A DNA stretch of 59,609 nt from Sphingobium sp. 66-54 (lineage in GTDB: Bacteria > Pseudomonadota > Alphaproteobacteria > Sphingomonadales > Sphingomonadaceae): positions 1 to 59,609 of the forward strand of contig MKWI01000028.1 of assembly GCA_001899715.1 (NCBI GenBank), read 5' to 3'. Position numbers and translations under genes: made by a program. The notes under the pieces are model-generated. The model was not told the origin of the DNA, did not search any database, and worked only from the letters and a program-made list of their open reading frames with translations. Shown piece after piece: positions 44,925 through 53,334 of this stretch; position 1 is the stretch's first letter, and each line of letters begins with the position of its first letter.

Positions 44925-47125
44925 CCCCCATGTTCAAGCTGCGGCGCCTCGCCGGAACCGCCATCCTTGCCCTGGTCTGCGCCCAGATGCCCGTGACTCC
45001 GGGCCTCGCTCAACTCACGCTCAATGTGCGCGATGCGGATATCCGTGCCTTCATTCAGGATGCCGCTCGCAATACCGGGCGCACCTTCATCATCGACAGC
45101 CGGGTGCAGGGGAAAGTCTCGGTCGTCACCGACCGCTCGCTGACGCGATCGGAATATTTCGAGATATTCCTCTCTACGCTGCGTGCCAACGGGCTGGTCG
45201 CGGTGCCGTCTGCCGGCGGAGCGTTCCGTATCCAGCCGGTCGAGGGGGCGGCGGGGCAGCCGGGGCCGGTCGGACAGGCGGCCAACCGCAACCAGTTCGT
45301 GACCGAAGTGATCCGCCTGCGCTCGATCGACGCCCAATCCGCGCTCGATACGCTGCGGCCGCTGGTCAGCAAGGACGGCTCGATCACCGCCAACCGCTCC
45401 GGCCGCTCGCTCGTGGTCGCCGACTATGCCGACAATATTGCGCGCATCCGCCGGGTGCTGGCGCAGGTCGATACAGACGGCTCGTCCACGGCGCTGATTC
45501 CGCTCAAGAATGCTGGCGCGCGCGAGATCGCGACCTCGTTGCAGACGCTGGTGGGCGGCGGTGGCGAAGGCGCGGCGGCGAACGCGACCATCGTCGCCAT
45601 CGACAGCTCCAACAGCATCGCCATCCGTGGCGATGCCACCAGCGTGGCGCGCCTTTCCAACATGGTGCGCGACCTCGACAAGCGCGCCGAATCGGGCACC
45701 GAAATCCGCGTCTACTGGTTGCAGAATGCCGACGCCGATAAGATGCTGCCGGTGCTCCAGCAACTGCTCGGGCAAGCATCCGCGCCGATAACCGCCGCCT
45801 CATCCGCCGGCAGTTCGGCCGGCAATGGTGCGCGCAACGCCGGACCGGCCGAAACCACGCCCGTCGCGGCCACGACAGGCGAGCCGGGCACCGGCATCAA
45901 CGGGCGCGGCGCGGCGGTGGTGACGCGCTATGAGGGCGCCAATGCCGTTATCGTGGCGGCGAGCGGCGATACCCAGCGCATGCTCGGCGAGGTGATCCGC
46001 CAGCTCGATACGCGGCGCGAGCAGGTATTGGTCGAGGCGATCATCGTTGAGATCGGCAACAACGCCGCGCGCAAGCTGGGTGTGCAGTTCCTGCTCGGCA
46101 GCACCAAGACCGGCTTTGCGGCGACCAACTACTCCAACGCCAGCCCCAATCTGCTGACGCTGGCCGGTGCGATCGGTGCAACCAAGCTCGGCACGCAGGA
46201 GACGGTGGTGGTGGCGCCGGATGGCACGAAGACCACCACGACCACCACCGAGAACAGCGGCCTCGCCAACCAGCTCCAGAGCGCAGCGGTGGAAACGCTT
46301 CAGAATGCGACCGGCGGCTTTGGCGGGGTCGCTACCCAACTGGGCCGCAACGGCATCCTGGGCGCGATCATCAACGCCGTGCAGTCGGATACGGAGAGCA
46401 ACGTGCTCTCCACGCCGTCGATCACCACGCTGGACAACCAGCAGGCGCACATGCTGGTGGGGCAGGAAGTGCCGGTCGCCACGGGTGAGGCGCTCAGTCC
46501 CAATTTCGACAACCAGTTCCGCACCGTGCAGCGCCAGAATGTCGGTATCATGCTGGATGTGACCCCGCAGATCAACGCGGGCGGCACCATCAAGCTGTTC
46601 ATCAAGCAGGAGGTGAGCAGCGTGGCCGGACCGGTCTCCAACGACAGCAGCGACCTCATCATCAACAAGCGCCAGTTCGAGACGACGGTGCTGGTGGACG
46701 ATGGCGATATCCTCGCGCTCGGCGGCCTGCTCGACGATAATGAGCGCCGCACGATCGAGAAGATTCCGCTGCTCGGAGACCTGCCGGTGCTTGGCAACCT
46801 GTTCAAGTCCAGGAGCAGGGCGCGCACCAAGACCAATCTCATGGTATTCATCCGCCCGACGATCCTCACCAACAAGGCGGACGCGCAGGAGATGACGGCG
46901 CGGCGCTACGGCTATATCCGTGGCCGGCAGGCGCTCGCCAATCCGGGCGCGGAGCCTTCGATCGACGAGCTGGTTCGCGATTATATGGGTGCGGCGCTGC
47001 CGGTGAGTGGCCCGCAGACGGGCGATCAGGTGATTGACGGGCGGGTGGTGCCGATCGAGGCGACGCAATCGCAACAGGTGGTGCGTCCGACAGCCGAGCC
47101 GGCCGATACGGACGATCGGAAATGA
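44921..47125 (+). CDS. gspD: Type II secretion system secretin GspD
   Basis: The outer-membrane channel of the T2SS, 734 aa. A signal peptide (residues 1-31, ending PGLA-Q) is followed by the N0 domain (LTLNVRDADIRAFIQDAARN), N1-N3 domains with a Gly/Ser/Thr-rich insertion near residues 290-325, and the secretin core. That core includes LVEAIIVEIGNNAARKLGVQ, TPSITTLDNQQAHMLVGQEV and GIMLDVTPQINAGGTIKLF, ending with LGGLLDDNERRTIEKIPLLG. Translation is coupled to gspC and gspE by ATGA overlaps. No pilotin gene (gspS) is in the operon. Confidence 0.96.
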   Translation: MTPMFKLRRLAGTAILALVCAQMPVTPGLAQLTLNVRDADIRAFIQDAARNTGRTFIIDSRVQGKVSVVTDRSLTRSEYFEIFLSTLRANGLVAVPSAGGAFRIQPVEGAAGQPGPVGQAANRNQFVTEVIRLRSIDAQSALDTLRPLVSKDGSITANRSGRSLVVADYADNIARIRRVLAQVDTDGSSTALIPLKNAGAREIATSLQTLVGGGGEGAAANATIVAIDSSNSIAIRGDATSVARLSNMVRDLDKRAESGTEIRVYWLQNADADKMLPVLQQLLGQASAPITAASSAGSSAGNGARNAGPAETTPVAATTGEPGTGINGRGAAVVTRYEGANAVIVAASGDTQRMLGEVIRQLDTRREQVLVEAIIVEIGNNAARKLGVQFLLGSTKTGFAATNYSNASPNLLTLAGAIGATKLGTQETVVVAPDGTKTTTTTTENSGLANQLQSAAVETLQNATGGFGGVATQLGRNGILGAIINAVQSDTESNVLSTPSITTLDNQQAHMLVGQEVPVATGEALSPNFDNQFRTVQRQNVGIMLDVTPQINAGGTIKLFIKQEVSSVAGPVSNDSSDLIINKRQFETTVLVDDGDILALGGLLDDNERRTIEKIPLLGDLPVLGNLFKSRSRARTKTNLMVFIRPTILTNKADAQEMTARRYGYIRGRQALANPGAEPSIDELVRDYMGAALPVSGPQTGDQVIDGRVVPIEATQSQQVVRPTAEPADTDDRK

Positions 47126-48708
47126 CGGGCGACCCCGCCGATCTGCCGCCCGAGGGGGTCGGTGCACCAGCGCCCGCGCCGGGCGCGGAGGCGGAGGTTG
47201 AAACGCCGCACGCGCTGCTGCCGGTTGACATCCCCTATGCCTTCGCGCGCAAGCACGGCGTGGTGATCGTCTCCGGCCGTGACGGGGCGGAGCGGGATGG
47301 ACGCCTCACCATCGCCCTGCGTGAAGGGGCCGATCCAAGGGCGTTGGTGGAGGTGCGGCGGCATCTCGGGCGCAGTTTCGATGTGTCGATCGTCTCGCCA
47401 GCGAACTTCGACCGGAGCCTTTCCGACCATTATGCGATGGAGGGCTCTGCTGCTGCCATGGCCGGATCGCTGGCGCTGGGCAGCGACGATCTCGATTTCA
47501 TTGCCGGCGACCTGCCGACCGCCGAGGACCTGCTGGCGAGCGGCGACGATGCGCCCGCTATCCGCCTCATCAACGGCATCATTGCCGAGGCGGCGCGACA
47601 GGGCGTCTCCGATATCCATATCGAGCCCTACGAGACGGGCCTCGTCGTGCGGATGCGCATGGATGGTGTGCTGACCGAGACGCTGCGCATGCCGCCGCAT
47701 GTCGCGCCGGTGGTGGTCAGCCGCATCAAGGTGATGGCGCGCCTGGACATCGCCGAACGGCGGGTGCCGCAGGACGGGCGCATCGGCCTGACGCTGGGCG
47801 GCAAGCTGCTCGACGTACGTGTCTCCACGCTGCCGAGCAGGGCGGGCGAGCGGGTGGTGCTGCGTATTCTCGACAAGGAGAATGCCGGCATTGCGCTTGA
47901 TGTGCTGGGCCTCACCGGCGCGGCGGACGAGGTGCTGCGCGCGGCGCTGCGTGAGCCCAATGGTATCATCCTCGTCACGGGGCCGACCGGCAGCGGCAAG
48001 ACGACGACGCTCTATGCCGGCCTGCGCCAGCTCAACGATGGCAGCCGCAACATCCTCACCGTCGAGGACCCGGTCGAATATGCCATCGAGGGCGTGGGGC
48101 AGACGCAGGTGAACGCCAAGGTCGGCCTGACCTTCGCCGCCGGTTTGCGCGCGATCCTGCGGCAGGACCCGGACGTGGTGATGGTCGGTGAAATCCGCGA
48201 CCGCGAGACGGCGGAGATCGCCGTGCAGGCTTCGCTCACCGGCCACCTCGTGCTTTCGACCGTGCATACCAACGATGCTGTGGGCGCGATCACCCGCATG
48301 CGCGACATGAAGGTGGAGCCGTTCCTGCTCGCCTCGACCCTGCGCGCCGTGCTGGCGCAGCGGCTGGTGCGGCGGCTGTGTCACGAATGCCGCGAGCAGG
48401 TGCCGGCCGACAAGGCGGCGAGCGCGCTGCTGGGGATCGACGAGGGGGCGCTGATCTATCGCCCGGTCGGCTGCGATGCCTGCAACCATAGCGGCTACAA
48501 GGGCCGGGTCGGCGTGTTCGAGGCGATCCGGGTCGATGAGACGATCCGGCGGATGATCAACGAGGGCGGCGACGAATCGCTGATCGCGCGCCATGCCTTT
48601 CTCAACGCACCCAATCTCGGCGCGGCGGCGCGGGCGCTGGTGCGCGATGGCGAGACGAGCGCGGAGGAGGCGATCCGCATCTCGCGGCGTGAAGCGATCG
48701 ATGCCTGA
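47122..48708 (+). CDS. gspE: Type II secretion system ATPase GspE
   Basis: The hexameric cytoplasmic motor that drives pseudopilus assembly, 528 aa. Walker A is GPTGSGKTTTLYAGL near residues 287-301, the Asp box is NILTVEDPVEYA, Walker B GLRAILRQDPDVVMVGEIRD and the His box GHLVLSTVHTNDA. A tetracysteine zinc motif (C420-x2-C423 and C451-x2-C454) is intact, as in other GspE proteins. The acidic N terminus has a Pro/Ala-rich start. It overlaps gspD by four bases and gspF by eight. Confidence 0.97.
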   Translation: MTGDPADLPPEGVGAPAPAPGAEAEVETPHALLPVDIPYAFARKHGVVIVSGRDGAERDGRLTIALREGADPRALVEVRRHLGRSFDVSIVSPANFDRSLSDHYAMEGSAAAMAGSLALGSDDLDFIAGDLPTAEDLLASGDDAPAIRLINGIIAEAARQGVSDIHIEPYETGLVVRMRMDGVLTETLRMPPHVAPVVVSRIKVMARLDIAERRVPQDGRIGLTLGGKLLDVRVSTLPSRAGERVVLRILDKENAGIALDVLGLTGAADEVLRAALREPNGIILVTGPTGSGKTTTLYAGLRQLNDGSRNILTVEDPVEYAIEGVGQTQVNAKVGLTFAAGLRAILRQDPDVVMVGEIRDRETAEIAVQASLTGHLVLSTVHTNDAVGAITRMRDMKVEPFLLASTLRAVLAQRLVRRLCHECREQVPADKAASALLGIDEGALIYRPVGCDACNHSGYKGRVGVFEAIRVDETIRRMINEGGDESLIARHAFLNAPNLGAAARALVRDGETSAEEAIRISRREAIDA

Positions 48709-49945
48709 TTTCGATTATGTGGTGATCGACAAAGCCGGGCGGGAGAAGCGCGGCTTGCTGCGGGCAGACTCGGTGGGCGATGCCCGCGCGGCATTGGCGG
48801 CCAAGAAGCTGTTCGTCGTGCGTATCGCCGAGGGGCGCGGCGCCACCGGCGGCGTGAGCGAGGGCGGCAAGGCGCGGCGCAGCCTGCTCAGCTTCGAACG
48901 CAACCGGCTCTCCGCCAAGGAATTGACGTTGTTCACCCGGCAGCTCTCCACGCTGGCGCAGGTCTCGCCGCTGGAGGAGGCGCTGCGCACCATCACCCGC
49001 CAGAGCGAGCGGCCGCATGTGCGCGAGATTGTCGGGCGCGTGCATGGCGGTGTGGTTGAGGGACGCAGTCTCGGCGAGGCGATGAGCATGGAGAGCCGCA
49101 GCTTCCCCGGCCTCTACCGCGCGATGATCGCGGCGGGCGAGCGCTCGGGCAGCTTGTCGGCGCTGACCGAGCGGCTGGCGCTCCTGCTGGAGCGGCAGGC
49201 GGCGATGCGCTCCAAGATGCTGACGGCGCTGGCTTATCCCTCGGTGCTGGCGATCTTCGCGGTGATCGTGGTCATCTCGCTGATGATCTTCGTGGTGCCG
49301 CTGGTGGTCGAGCAGTTCGATACGCTGGGGCAGCAGCTGCCGCTGCTCACCCGCATCGTGATGGGCCTTTCCAATTTCCTCGCGACATGGTGGTGGGCGC
49401 TGCTGATCTTGCTGGGCCTGCTCGGCGTGCTCGGCTGGCGGGCGCTGCGCAACGAGGCGGTGCGGCTGCGGGTCGATGGCGCGCTGCTGCGCATGCCCTT
49501 CGTCGGCCGGTTGCTGCGCGACCTGCATGCCGCGCGTATGGCCCGCACGCTGGCGACGATGGTGGAAAGCCGCCTGCCGGTGATGGAGGGCCTCTCGCTC
49601 ACCGTGCCAACCATCCACAACCGCGTGCTGCGCGCGGCGACGGCGGACATCGTCGAAGCGGTGCGCGGCGGCGGCAGCCTCTCGGCGGCGATGCGCCGGG
49701 CAGACGTGTTCCCGCCGCTGCTGGTCTATCTTGCCGCCAGCGGCGAGAGCGCGGGCCAGCTCGATCTGATGCTGGAGCGCGCGGCCGACTATCTGGAGCG
49801 CGAGTTCGACGGGTTTACCGCTGCCGCGCTGGCCATGCTGGAGCCGCTCATCATCATCGTGATGGGCGGCATCGTGGCGATCATCATTCTCTCGATTCTG
49901 CTGCCGATCATGCAGTTGCAGAGTCTCACAGGTGCCGGAGTTTAA
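48701..49945 (+). CDS. gspF: Type II secretion system inner-membrane platform protein GspF
   Basis: A polytopic platform protein of 414 aa with two repeated T2SSF domains and three membrane helices. Segments: LSAKELTLFTRQLSTLAQVS, AGERSGSLSALTERLALLLE, and in the second half ARMARTLATMVESRLPVMEG and ASGESAGQLDLMLERAADYL. The start is the ATG at 48701 inside the end of gspE; the longer upstream open frame is the antiphase of gspE. It ends three bases before gspG. Confidence 0.96.
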   Translation: MPDFDYVVIDKAGREKRGLLRADSVGDARAALAAKKLFVVRIAEGRGATGGVSEGGKARRSLLSFERNRLSAKELTLFTRQLSTLAQVSPLEEALRTITRQSERPHVREIVGRVHGGVVEGRSLGEAMSMESRSFPGLYRAMIAAGERSGSLSALTERLALLLERQAAMRSKMLTALAYPSVLAIFAVIVVISLMIFVVPLVVEQFDTLGQQLPLLTRIVMGLSNFLATWWWALLILLGLLGVLGWRALRNEAVRLRVDGALLRMPFVGRLLRDLHAARMARTLATMVESRLPVMEGLSLTVPTIHNRVLRAATADIVEAVRGGGSLSAAMRRADVFPPLLVYLAASGESAGQLDLMLERAADYLEREFDGFTAAALAMLEPLIIIVMGGIVAIIILSILLPIMQLQSLTGAGV

Positions 49946-49948
49946 GCC

Positions 49949-50512
49949 ATGAAGATCGTCCATCCCGAGGGTGCCGCCGGGCGGGTTGCAAAGCTGGTCA
50001 GGAGGAGTCTGGCCGCGCGCAGGCGTTGCTCGGAACACGGCTTTGAGTCTTTCAAGCGGTCCGCCGAAAGCGGCTTCGGATCTTTGAGACGTTCCGCCGA
50101 ATACGGCTTTACACTGGTCGAACTGCTCGTCGTCATCGTCATCATCGGGCTGCTGGGGACGATCGTGGCGATCAACGTGTTCGGCGCGCTCGGCACCAGC
50201 AACGTCGCCAAGGCCAAGGCCGATATCGCCACGCTGGAATCGGCGCTCGACCAGTATCGGCTCGATAATCTCACTTATCCCAGCACCAGCGACGGGCTGA
50301 ACGCGCTGCTCTCGCCCCCGCCGGGGCTGGCGCAGCCGGAGCGCTACCGGCAGGGCGGCTATATCAAGAAGCTGCCGAACGACCCGTGGGGGCAGCCCTA
50401 TCAATATGTCGCGCCCGGCCGCAAAGGTGCGTTCGACATCTACTCGCTGGGTGCCGACAAGCAGACCGGCGGCGAGGGCGAGAACGCCGACCTCTATTCG
50501 AGCGACCTTTAG
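49949..50512 (+). CDS. gspG: Major pseudopilin GspG with extended, repeat-built leader
   Basis: The main pseudopilus subunit, 187 aa as precursor. The prepilin peptidase site is Gly53/Phe54 followed by TLVELLVVIVIIGLLG with Glu at mature position 5. The mature C-terminal part carries the GspG family segments YRLDNLTYPSTSDGLNAL, GGYIKKLPNDPWGQPYQY and DIYSLGADKQTGGEG. The odd feature is the 53-residue leader, where 6-10 residues are usual: it contains two copies of an 11-residue unit (consensus SAEHGFGSLKR) and a partial third that runs into the cleavage site. The same repeat is found in gspH and gspJ. Confidence 0.95.
   Translation: MKIVHPEGAAGRVAKLVRRSLAARRRCSEHGFESFKRSAESGFGSLRRSAEYGFTLVELLVVIVIIGLLGTIVAINVFGALGTSNVAKAKADIATLESALDQYRLDNLTYPSTSDGLNALLSPPPGLAQPERYRQGGYIKKLPNDPWGQPYQYVAPGRKGAFDIYSLGADKQTGGEGENADLYSSDL
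50027..50110 (+). repeat. 33-bp in-frame tandem repeat in the gspG leader
   Basis: Units at 50027-50059 and 50060-50092 plus a partial unit 50093-50110. They encode CSEHGFESFKR, SAESGFGSLRR and SAEYGF. The last Gly-Phe is the prepilin peptidase site. The DNA TTCCGCCGAATACGGCTT also occurs in the gspJ leader. Confidence 0.85.
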
Positions 50513-50544
50513 GGGCGGCGGCGCGAGCGGACGGGACGACGCGG

Positions 50545-50970
50545 ATGGCTCCGGTCAGGCAGCATAAACAGGTGAGGGGCGGCATAGTGCCGCTCCGCTT
50601 CGTTTGCCCTGGCTCGCGGGATGGTGGCTTTACCCTGCTCGAAATGCTGGTGGCGCTCGCCATTTTCAGCCTCGCCGCGCTGGCGCTGGTGCGCTTGCAG
50701 GCGGTCTCCGCGCGCACGACGGTCGATTTGCGCGTGCGCACCATGGCGCAGATCGTGGCGCGCAACCTGATGATCGAGCGGCTGACCGACCCACAGGCAC
50801 CGGCGCTAGGCGCGAGCAGCGGCATCGTCGAGAATGCCGGCCGCCAGTGGCCGTGGGCGCAGCAGGTGGACAAGGCGGACAACGACCGGCTGCTCGTCGT
50901 TACCGTCCGCGTCGATGGCGGACCGGGGCAGTCGCCGGCAGTGCTGACCTTCGGGCGGCCGGCGCAATGA
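50545..50970 (+). CDS. gspI: Minor pseudopilin GspI
   Basis: A minor subunit of the pseudopilus tip, 141 aa as precursor. The cleavage site is Gly28/Phe29, followed by TLLEMLVALAIFSLAALALV (GspI pattern: A-I-F-x-L-A). RTMAQIVARNLMIERLTDPQ fits the ARTFA...N..E region of GspI. The ATG at 50545 gives a 28-residue leader; internal GTG codons at 50571 or 50587 would give shorter ones. It has none of the leader repeats of its neighbours. It lies before gspH, the reverse of the common H-I order. Confidence 0.85.
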   Translation: MAPVRQHKQVRGGIVPLRFVCPGSRDGGFTLLEMLVALAIFSLAALALVRLQAVSARTTVDLRVRTMAQIVARNLMIERLTDPQAPALGASSGIVENAGRQWPWAQQVDKADNDRLLVVTVRVDGGPGQSPAVLTFGRPAQ

Positions 50971-51548
50971 GCGGGCGTGCGGCCTGTATGTTGTCGTGGC
51001 GGTCATCCGAGCGCGGCTTCGGGTCTGTGAGGCGCTCGCCCTGGACGCCTGTCTTGGCGGGGCCACGTTTGTCTGAAGGTGAGCGTGGCTCCGAATCTCT
51101 GAAACATTCCGCCGAACACGGCTTTACTTTGGTCGAGCTCATGGTGGTGATCGTCATCGTCGGACTGCTCTCGGGGGCGGTTGTGCTGACCATGGCCGAT
51201 CCGCGCGGGCGGATCGCGGACGATATCGACCGGTTCGCCGGTCGCACGCGCGCCGCGCGGGACAGCGCGATCGTCTCCGGAAAGCCCGTCGCCCTGTGGG
51301 TCTCACCGACCGCTTACGGGTTCGAGCGGCGGGAGAACGGAGCATGGCAAGCGGTGACGGACGGGCCGCTGGCGACCCGCGACTGGGCGGAAGAGACGCG
51401 TGCGCGGCTCGGGTCCGCCACGCAGGTGCGTGCGGTGTTCGACAGCATCGGCCGCGCCGACCAGACGCTGCGTTTCACGCTTGAGCGCGGCGGGAGCGCG
51501 GTCACGCTGCGCATGGACCTCGACGGCAAGGTGACGAGCGGTGGCTAG
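50967..51548 (+). CDS. gspH: Minor pseudopilin GspH with extended, repeat-containing leader
   Basis: A 193-aa precursor. Cleavage is expected at Gly52/Phe53, before TLVELMVVIVIVGLLSGAVV. The C-terminal half (GKPVALWVSPTAYGFERREN, LRFTLERGGSAVTLRMDLDG) matches GspH. The 52-residue leader contains a first repeat unit (SSERGFGSVRR, from 51003), a non-repeat spacer of 13 residues, a second degenerate unit (EGERGSESLKH, from 51075) and the partial unit SAEHGF at the cleavage site. The ATG overlaps the gspI stop (ATGA) and the end overlaps gspJ. Confidence 0.87.
   Translation: MSGRAACMLSWRSSERGFGSVRRSPWTPVLAGPRLSEGERGSESLKHSAEHGFTLVELMVVIVIVGLLSGAVVLTMADPRGRIADDIDRFAGRTRAARDSAIVSGKPVALWVSPTAYGFERRENGAWQAVTDGPLATRDWAEETRARLGSATQVRAVFDSIGRADQTLRFTLERGGSAVTLRMDLDGKVTSGG
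51003..51125 (+). repeat. 33-bp repeat units in the gspH leader
   Basis: Units at 51003-51035 and 51075-51107 and a partial unit at 51108-51125, separated by 39 bases of unrelated in-frame sequence (51036-51074). They follow the same 11-residue pattern as in gspG and gspJ but are more diverged. Confidence 0.75.
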
Positions 51549-52308
51549 GCGCGACTTCTCTCCGCCGCTCCCCGAACGGCGCTTCGGGGCCTTGAAACGT
51601 TCCGCCGACCACGGCTCCGGGTCTTTGAAACGTTCCGCCGAGCACAGCTTCGAGTCTTTGAGACATTCCGCCGAATACGGCTTCACACTGGTGGAGATGC
51701 TCGTCGCGGTGATGATCTTCGCGATGCTGGCGACCGCCGGGGTCGTGTTGCTGCGTGGCGGGGTGGAGGGACAGGCGGCCGTCACAACGCATCTTGATGC
51801 GCTCGCCGACGTGCAGCGCGGCCTGGCGACGCTGGACGCGGACCTCTCGCAGGCGACGGAGCGGATCAGCCGCACGCAGTCCGGTACCTTCGCGCCCGCC
51901 TTCTTCGGCCGCGCCGCGCAGGGCGACGAGCCGCTGATGCAGTTCGTGCGCGATGGCTGGAGCAACCCCGGCGCCCTGCGCCGCGCCAGCTTGCAGAAGA
52001 TCGAATATTGGTGGCGCGAGGGGCGGATCGAGCGGATCGGCTATCCGGCCGTGGATGGCGCCGCACCGCCCGAACCGGCCGTGCTGTTCGAAGGCGTACG
52101 GGCGCTCACGCTCCGTTATCGCGACCGGCAGGGCAACTGGCGCGAGCGCTGGGCGCCCGAGACGCCCCGGCAGATGCCGACCGCCGTCGAGATGGTGCTG
52201 ATACGCGGCAGCGATCCGCCGCTCACCCTGCGTTTCCTTGTCGGAACGGCGATCAACCAGCCGGAGAGCGATGACGCCACGCCCGAAGGATTCGGCAATG
52301 CGACCTGA
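51541..52308 (+). CDS. gspJ: Minor pseudopilin GspJ with extended, repeat-built leader
   Basis: A 255-aa precursor starting at a GTG that overlaps the gspH stop. Cleavage is expected at Gly47/Phe48, followed by TLVEMLVAVMIFAMLATAGV. The globular part has GspJ features: LATLDADLSQATERIS, QFVRDGWSNPGALRRASLQK and EYWWREGRIERIGYP. The 47-residue leader is almost entirely repeat: units starting at residues 10, 21 and 32 (LPERRFGALKR, SADHGSGSLKR, SAEHSFESLRH), then SAEYGF at the processing site. The end overlaps gspK by 11 bases. Confidence 0.93.
   Translation: MARRDFSPPLPERRFGALKRSADHGSGSLKRSAEHSFESLRHSAEYGFTLVEMLVAVMIFAMLATAGVVLLRGGVEGQAAVTTHLDALADVQRGLATLDADLSQATERISRTQSGTFAPAFFGRAAQGDEPLMQFVRDGWSNPGALRRASLQKIEYWWREGRIERIGYPAVDGAAPPEPAVLFEGVRALTLRYRDRQGNWRERWAPETPRQMPTAVEMVLIRGSDPPLTLRFLVGTAINQPESDDATPEGFGNAT
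51568..51684 (+). repeat. 33-bp in-frame tandem repeat in the gspJ leader
   Basis: Three full units (51568-51600, 51601-51633, 51634-51666) and a partial fourth (51667-51684). Units two and three are highly similar at the DNA level (GTCTTTGAAACGTTCCGCCG and close variants), which indicates recent duplication. Confidence 0.87.
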
Positions 52309-53332
52309 GCCGCCTATGCCCGCCGCCGGACGTCCTGCCGAGACTGGCGCGGCGCTGATGACCGTGCTGCTGCTCATCGCCATCCTCTCGGTGGTGGCGG
52401 CGGTAGCGCTGGAGCGGCTGACCATCGCCAGTCGGATGACGCGCAACATCGTCTCCGCCGATCAGGGGCGCGCCTATCTGCTCACCGCCGAGCGGATGGC
52501 GGGCACGCGCATCGCCGATCTGCTCGCGCTGCGGCCTGACCGTACGACGCTGGAAGGCGGCTGGCTGGGCAGGGAGCAGATAATCGCTGTGCCGGGTGGC
52601 ACGGTCGCCGCGCGGATCATCGACAAGGGCAATTGCTTCAACCTCAATAGCCTGGTGCGCGCCGCGACGGGCGGCACGGGGCAGGGGGACGAGACGTTCA
52701 CCGCGCGGCCGGAGGGGATTGCGCAATTCGCGGGGCTGATGCGCCTTCTCGGCGTCGATACCAGCCTGGCCTTGCAGGTGGCGACATCGGCGGCGGACTG
52801 GATCGACAGCGATTCCGTGCCCGGCAACGGCGGCGCTGAGGACGATTATTACAGCGGGTTCGATCCGTCCTATCGCACGGCCAACACGCTGATGGCGGAC
52901 CCGAGCGAGCTGCTGATGGTCAACGCGGTGACGCCCGATGTCTACCAGCGCATCCGGCCATGGATCTGCACGCTCCCGGACGCGGAGATGTCGCCGATCA
53001 ACGTCAATACGCTGCTGCCGGGGCAGGCGGTATTGCTCGCCATGCTGGCGCCGGATGCGCTGGGCCTGGATCAGGCGCGGCAGGTGCTGGCGCAGCGTCC
53101 GGCCGCGGGTTATGGCAGTCTACTGGCGTTCTGGGCGCTGCCGGCGATGGTACGGGCGAAGGCAGGTATGCCCGATGTTGCGCAGACGCAGGTGCAGCAG
53201 AAATCGCGCTGGTTCGAGGTCGCGCTGCGCGCCGATCTGGGGGGAGACGAGGTGGAGGAAATGGTGCTTTTCGATGCGAAGGACGGGCAGGCCCGCCTGA
53301 CGCGCCGAAAATGGGGCGAGGGTGACGGCTGA
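52298..53332 (+). CDS. gspK: Minor pseudopilin GspK
   Basis: The large tip pseudopilin, 344 aa. A 17-residue leader ends at Gly17, followed by AALMTVLLLIAILSVVAAVA; like other GspK proteins it lacks Glu5. The mature protein has IIDKGNCFNLNSLVRAA, the SAADWIDSDSVPGNGGAEDD calcium-site region and MSPINVNTLLPGQAVLLAML. The ATG at 52298 lies within the end of gspJ; a second ATG six codons in is possible. It is followed by gspL after two bases. Confidence 0.93.
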   Translation: MRPEPPMPAAGRPAETGAALMTVLLLIAILSVVAAVALERLTIASRMTRNIVSADQGRAYLLTAERMAGTRIADLLALRPDRTTLEGGWLGREQIIAVPGGTVAARIIDKGNCFNLNSLVRAATGGTGQGDETFTARPEGIAQFAGLMRLLGVDTSLALQVATSAADWIDSDSVPGNGGAEDDYYSGFDPSYRTANTLMADPSELLMVNAVTPDVYQRIRPWICTLPDAEMSPINVNTLLPGQAVLLAMLAPDALGLDQARQVLAQRPAAGYGSLLAFWALPAMVRAKAGMPDVAQTQVQQKSRWFEVALRADLGGDEVEEMVLFDAKDGQARLTRRKWGEGDG

Positions 53333-53334
53333 GC

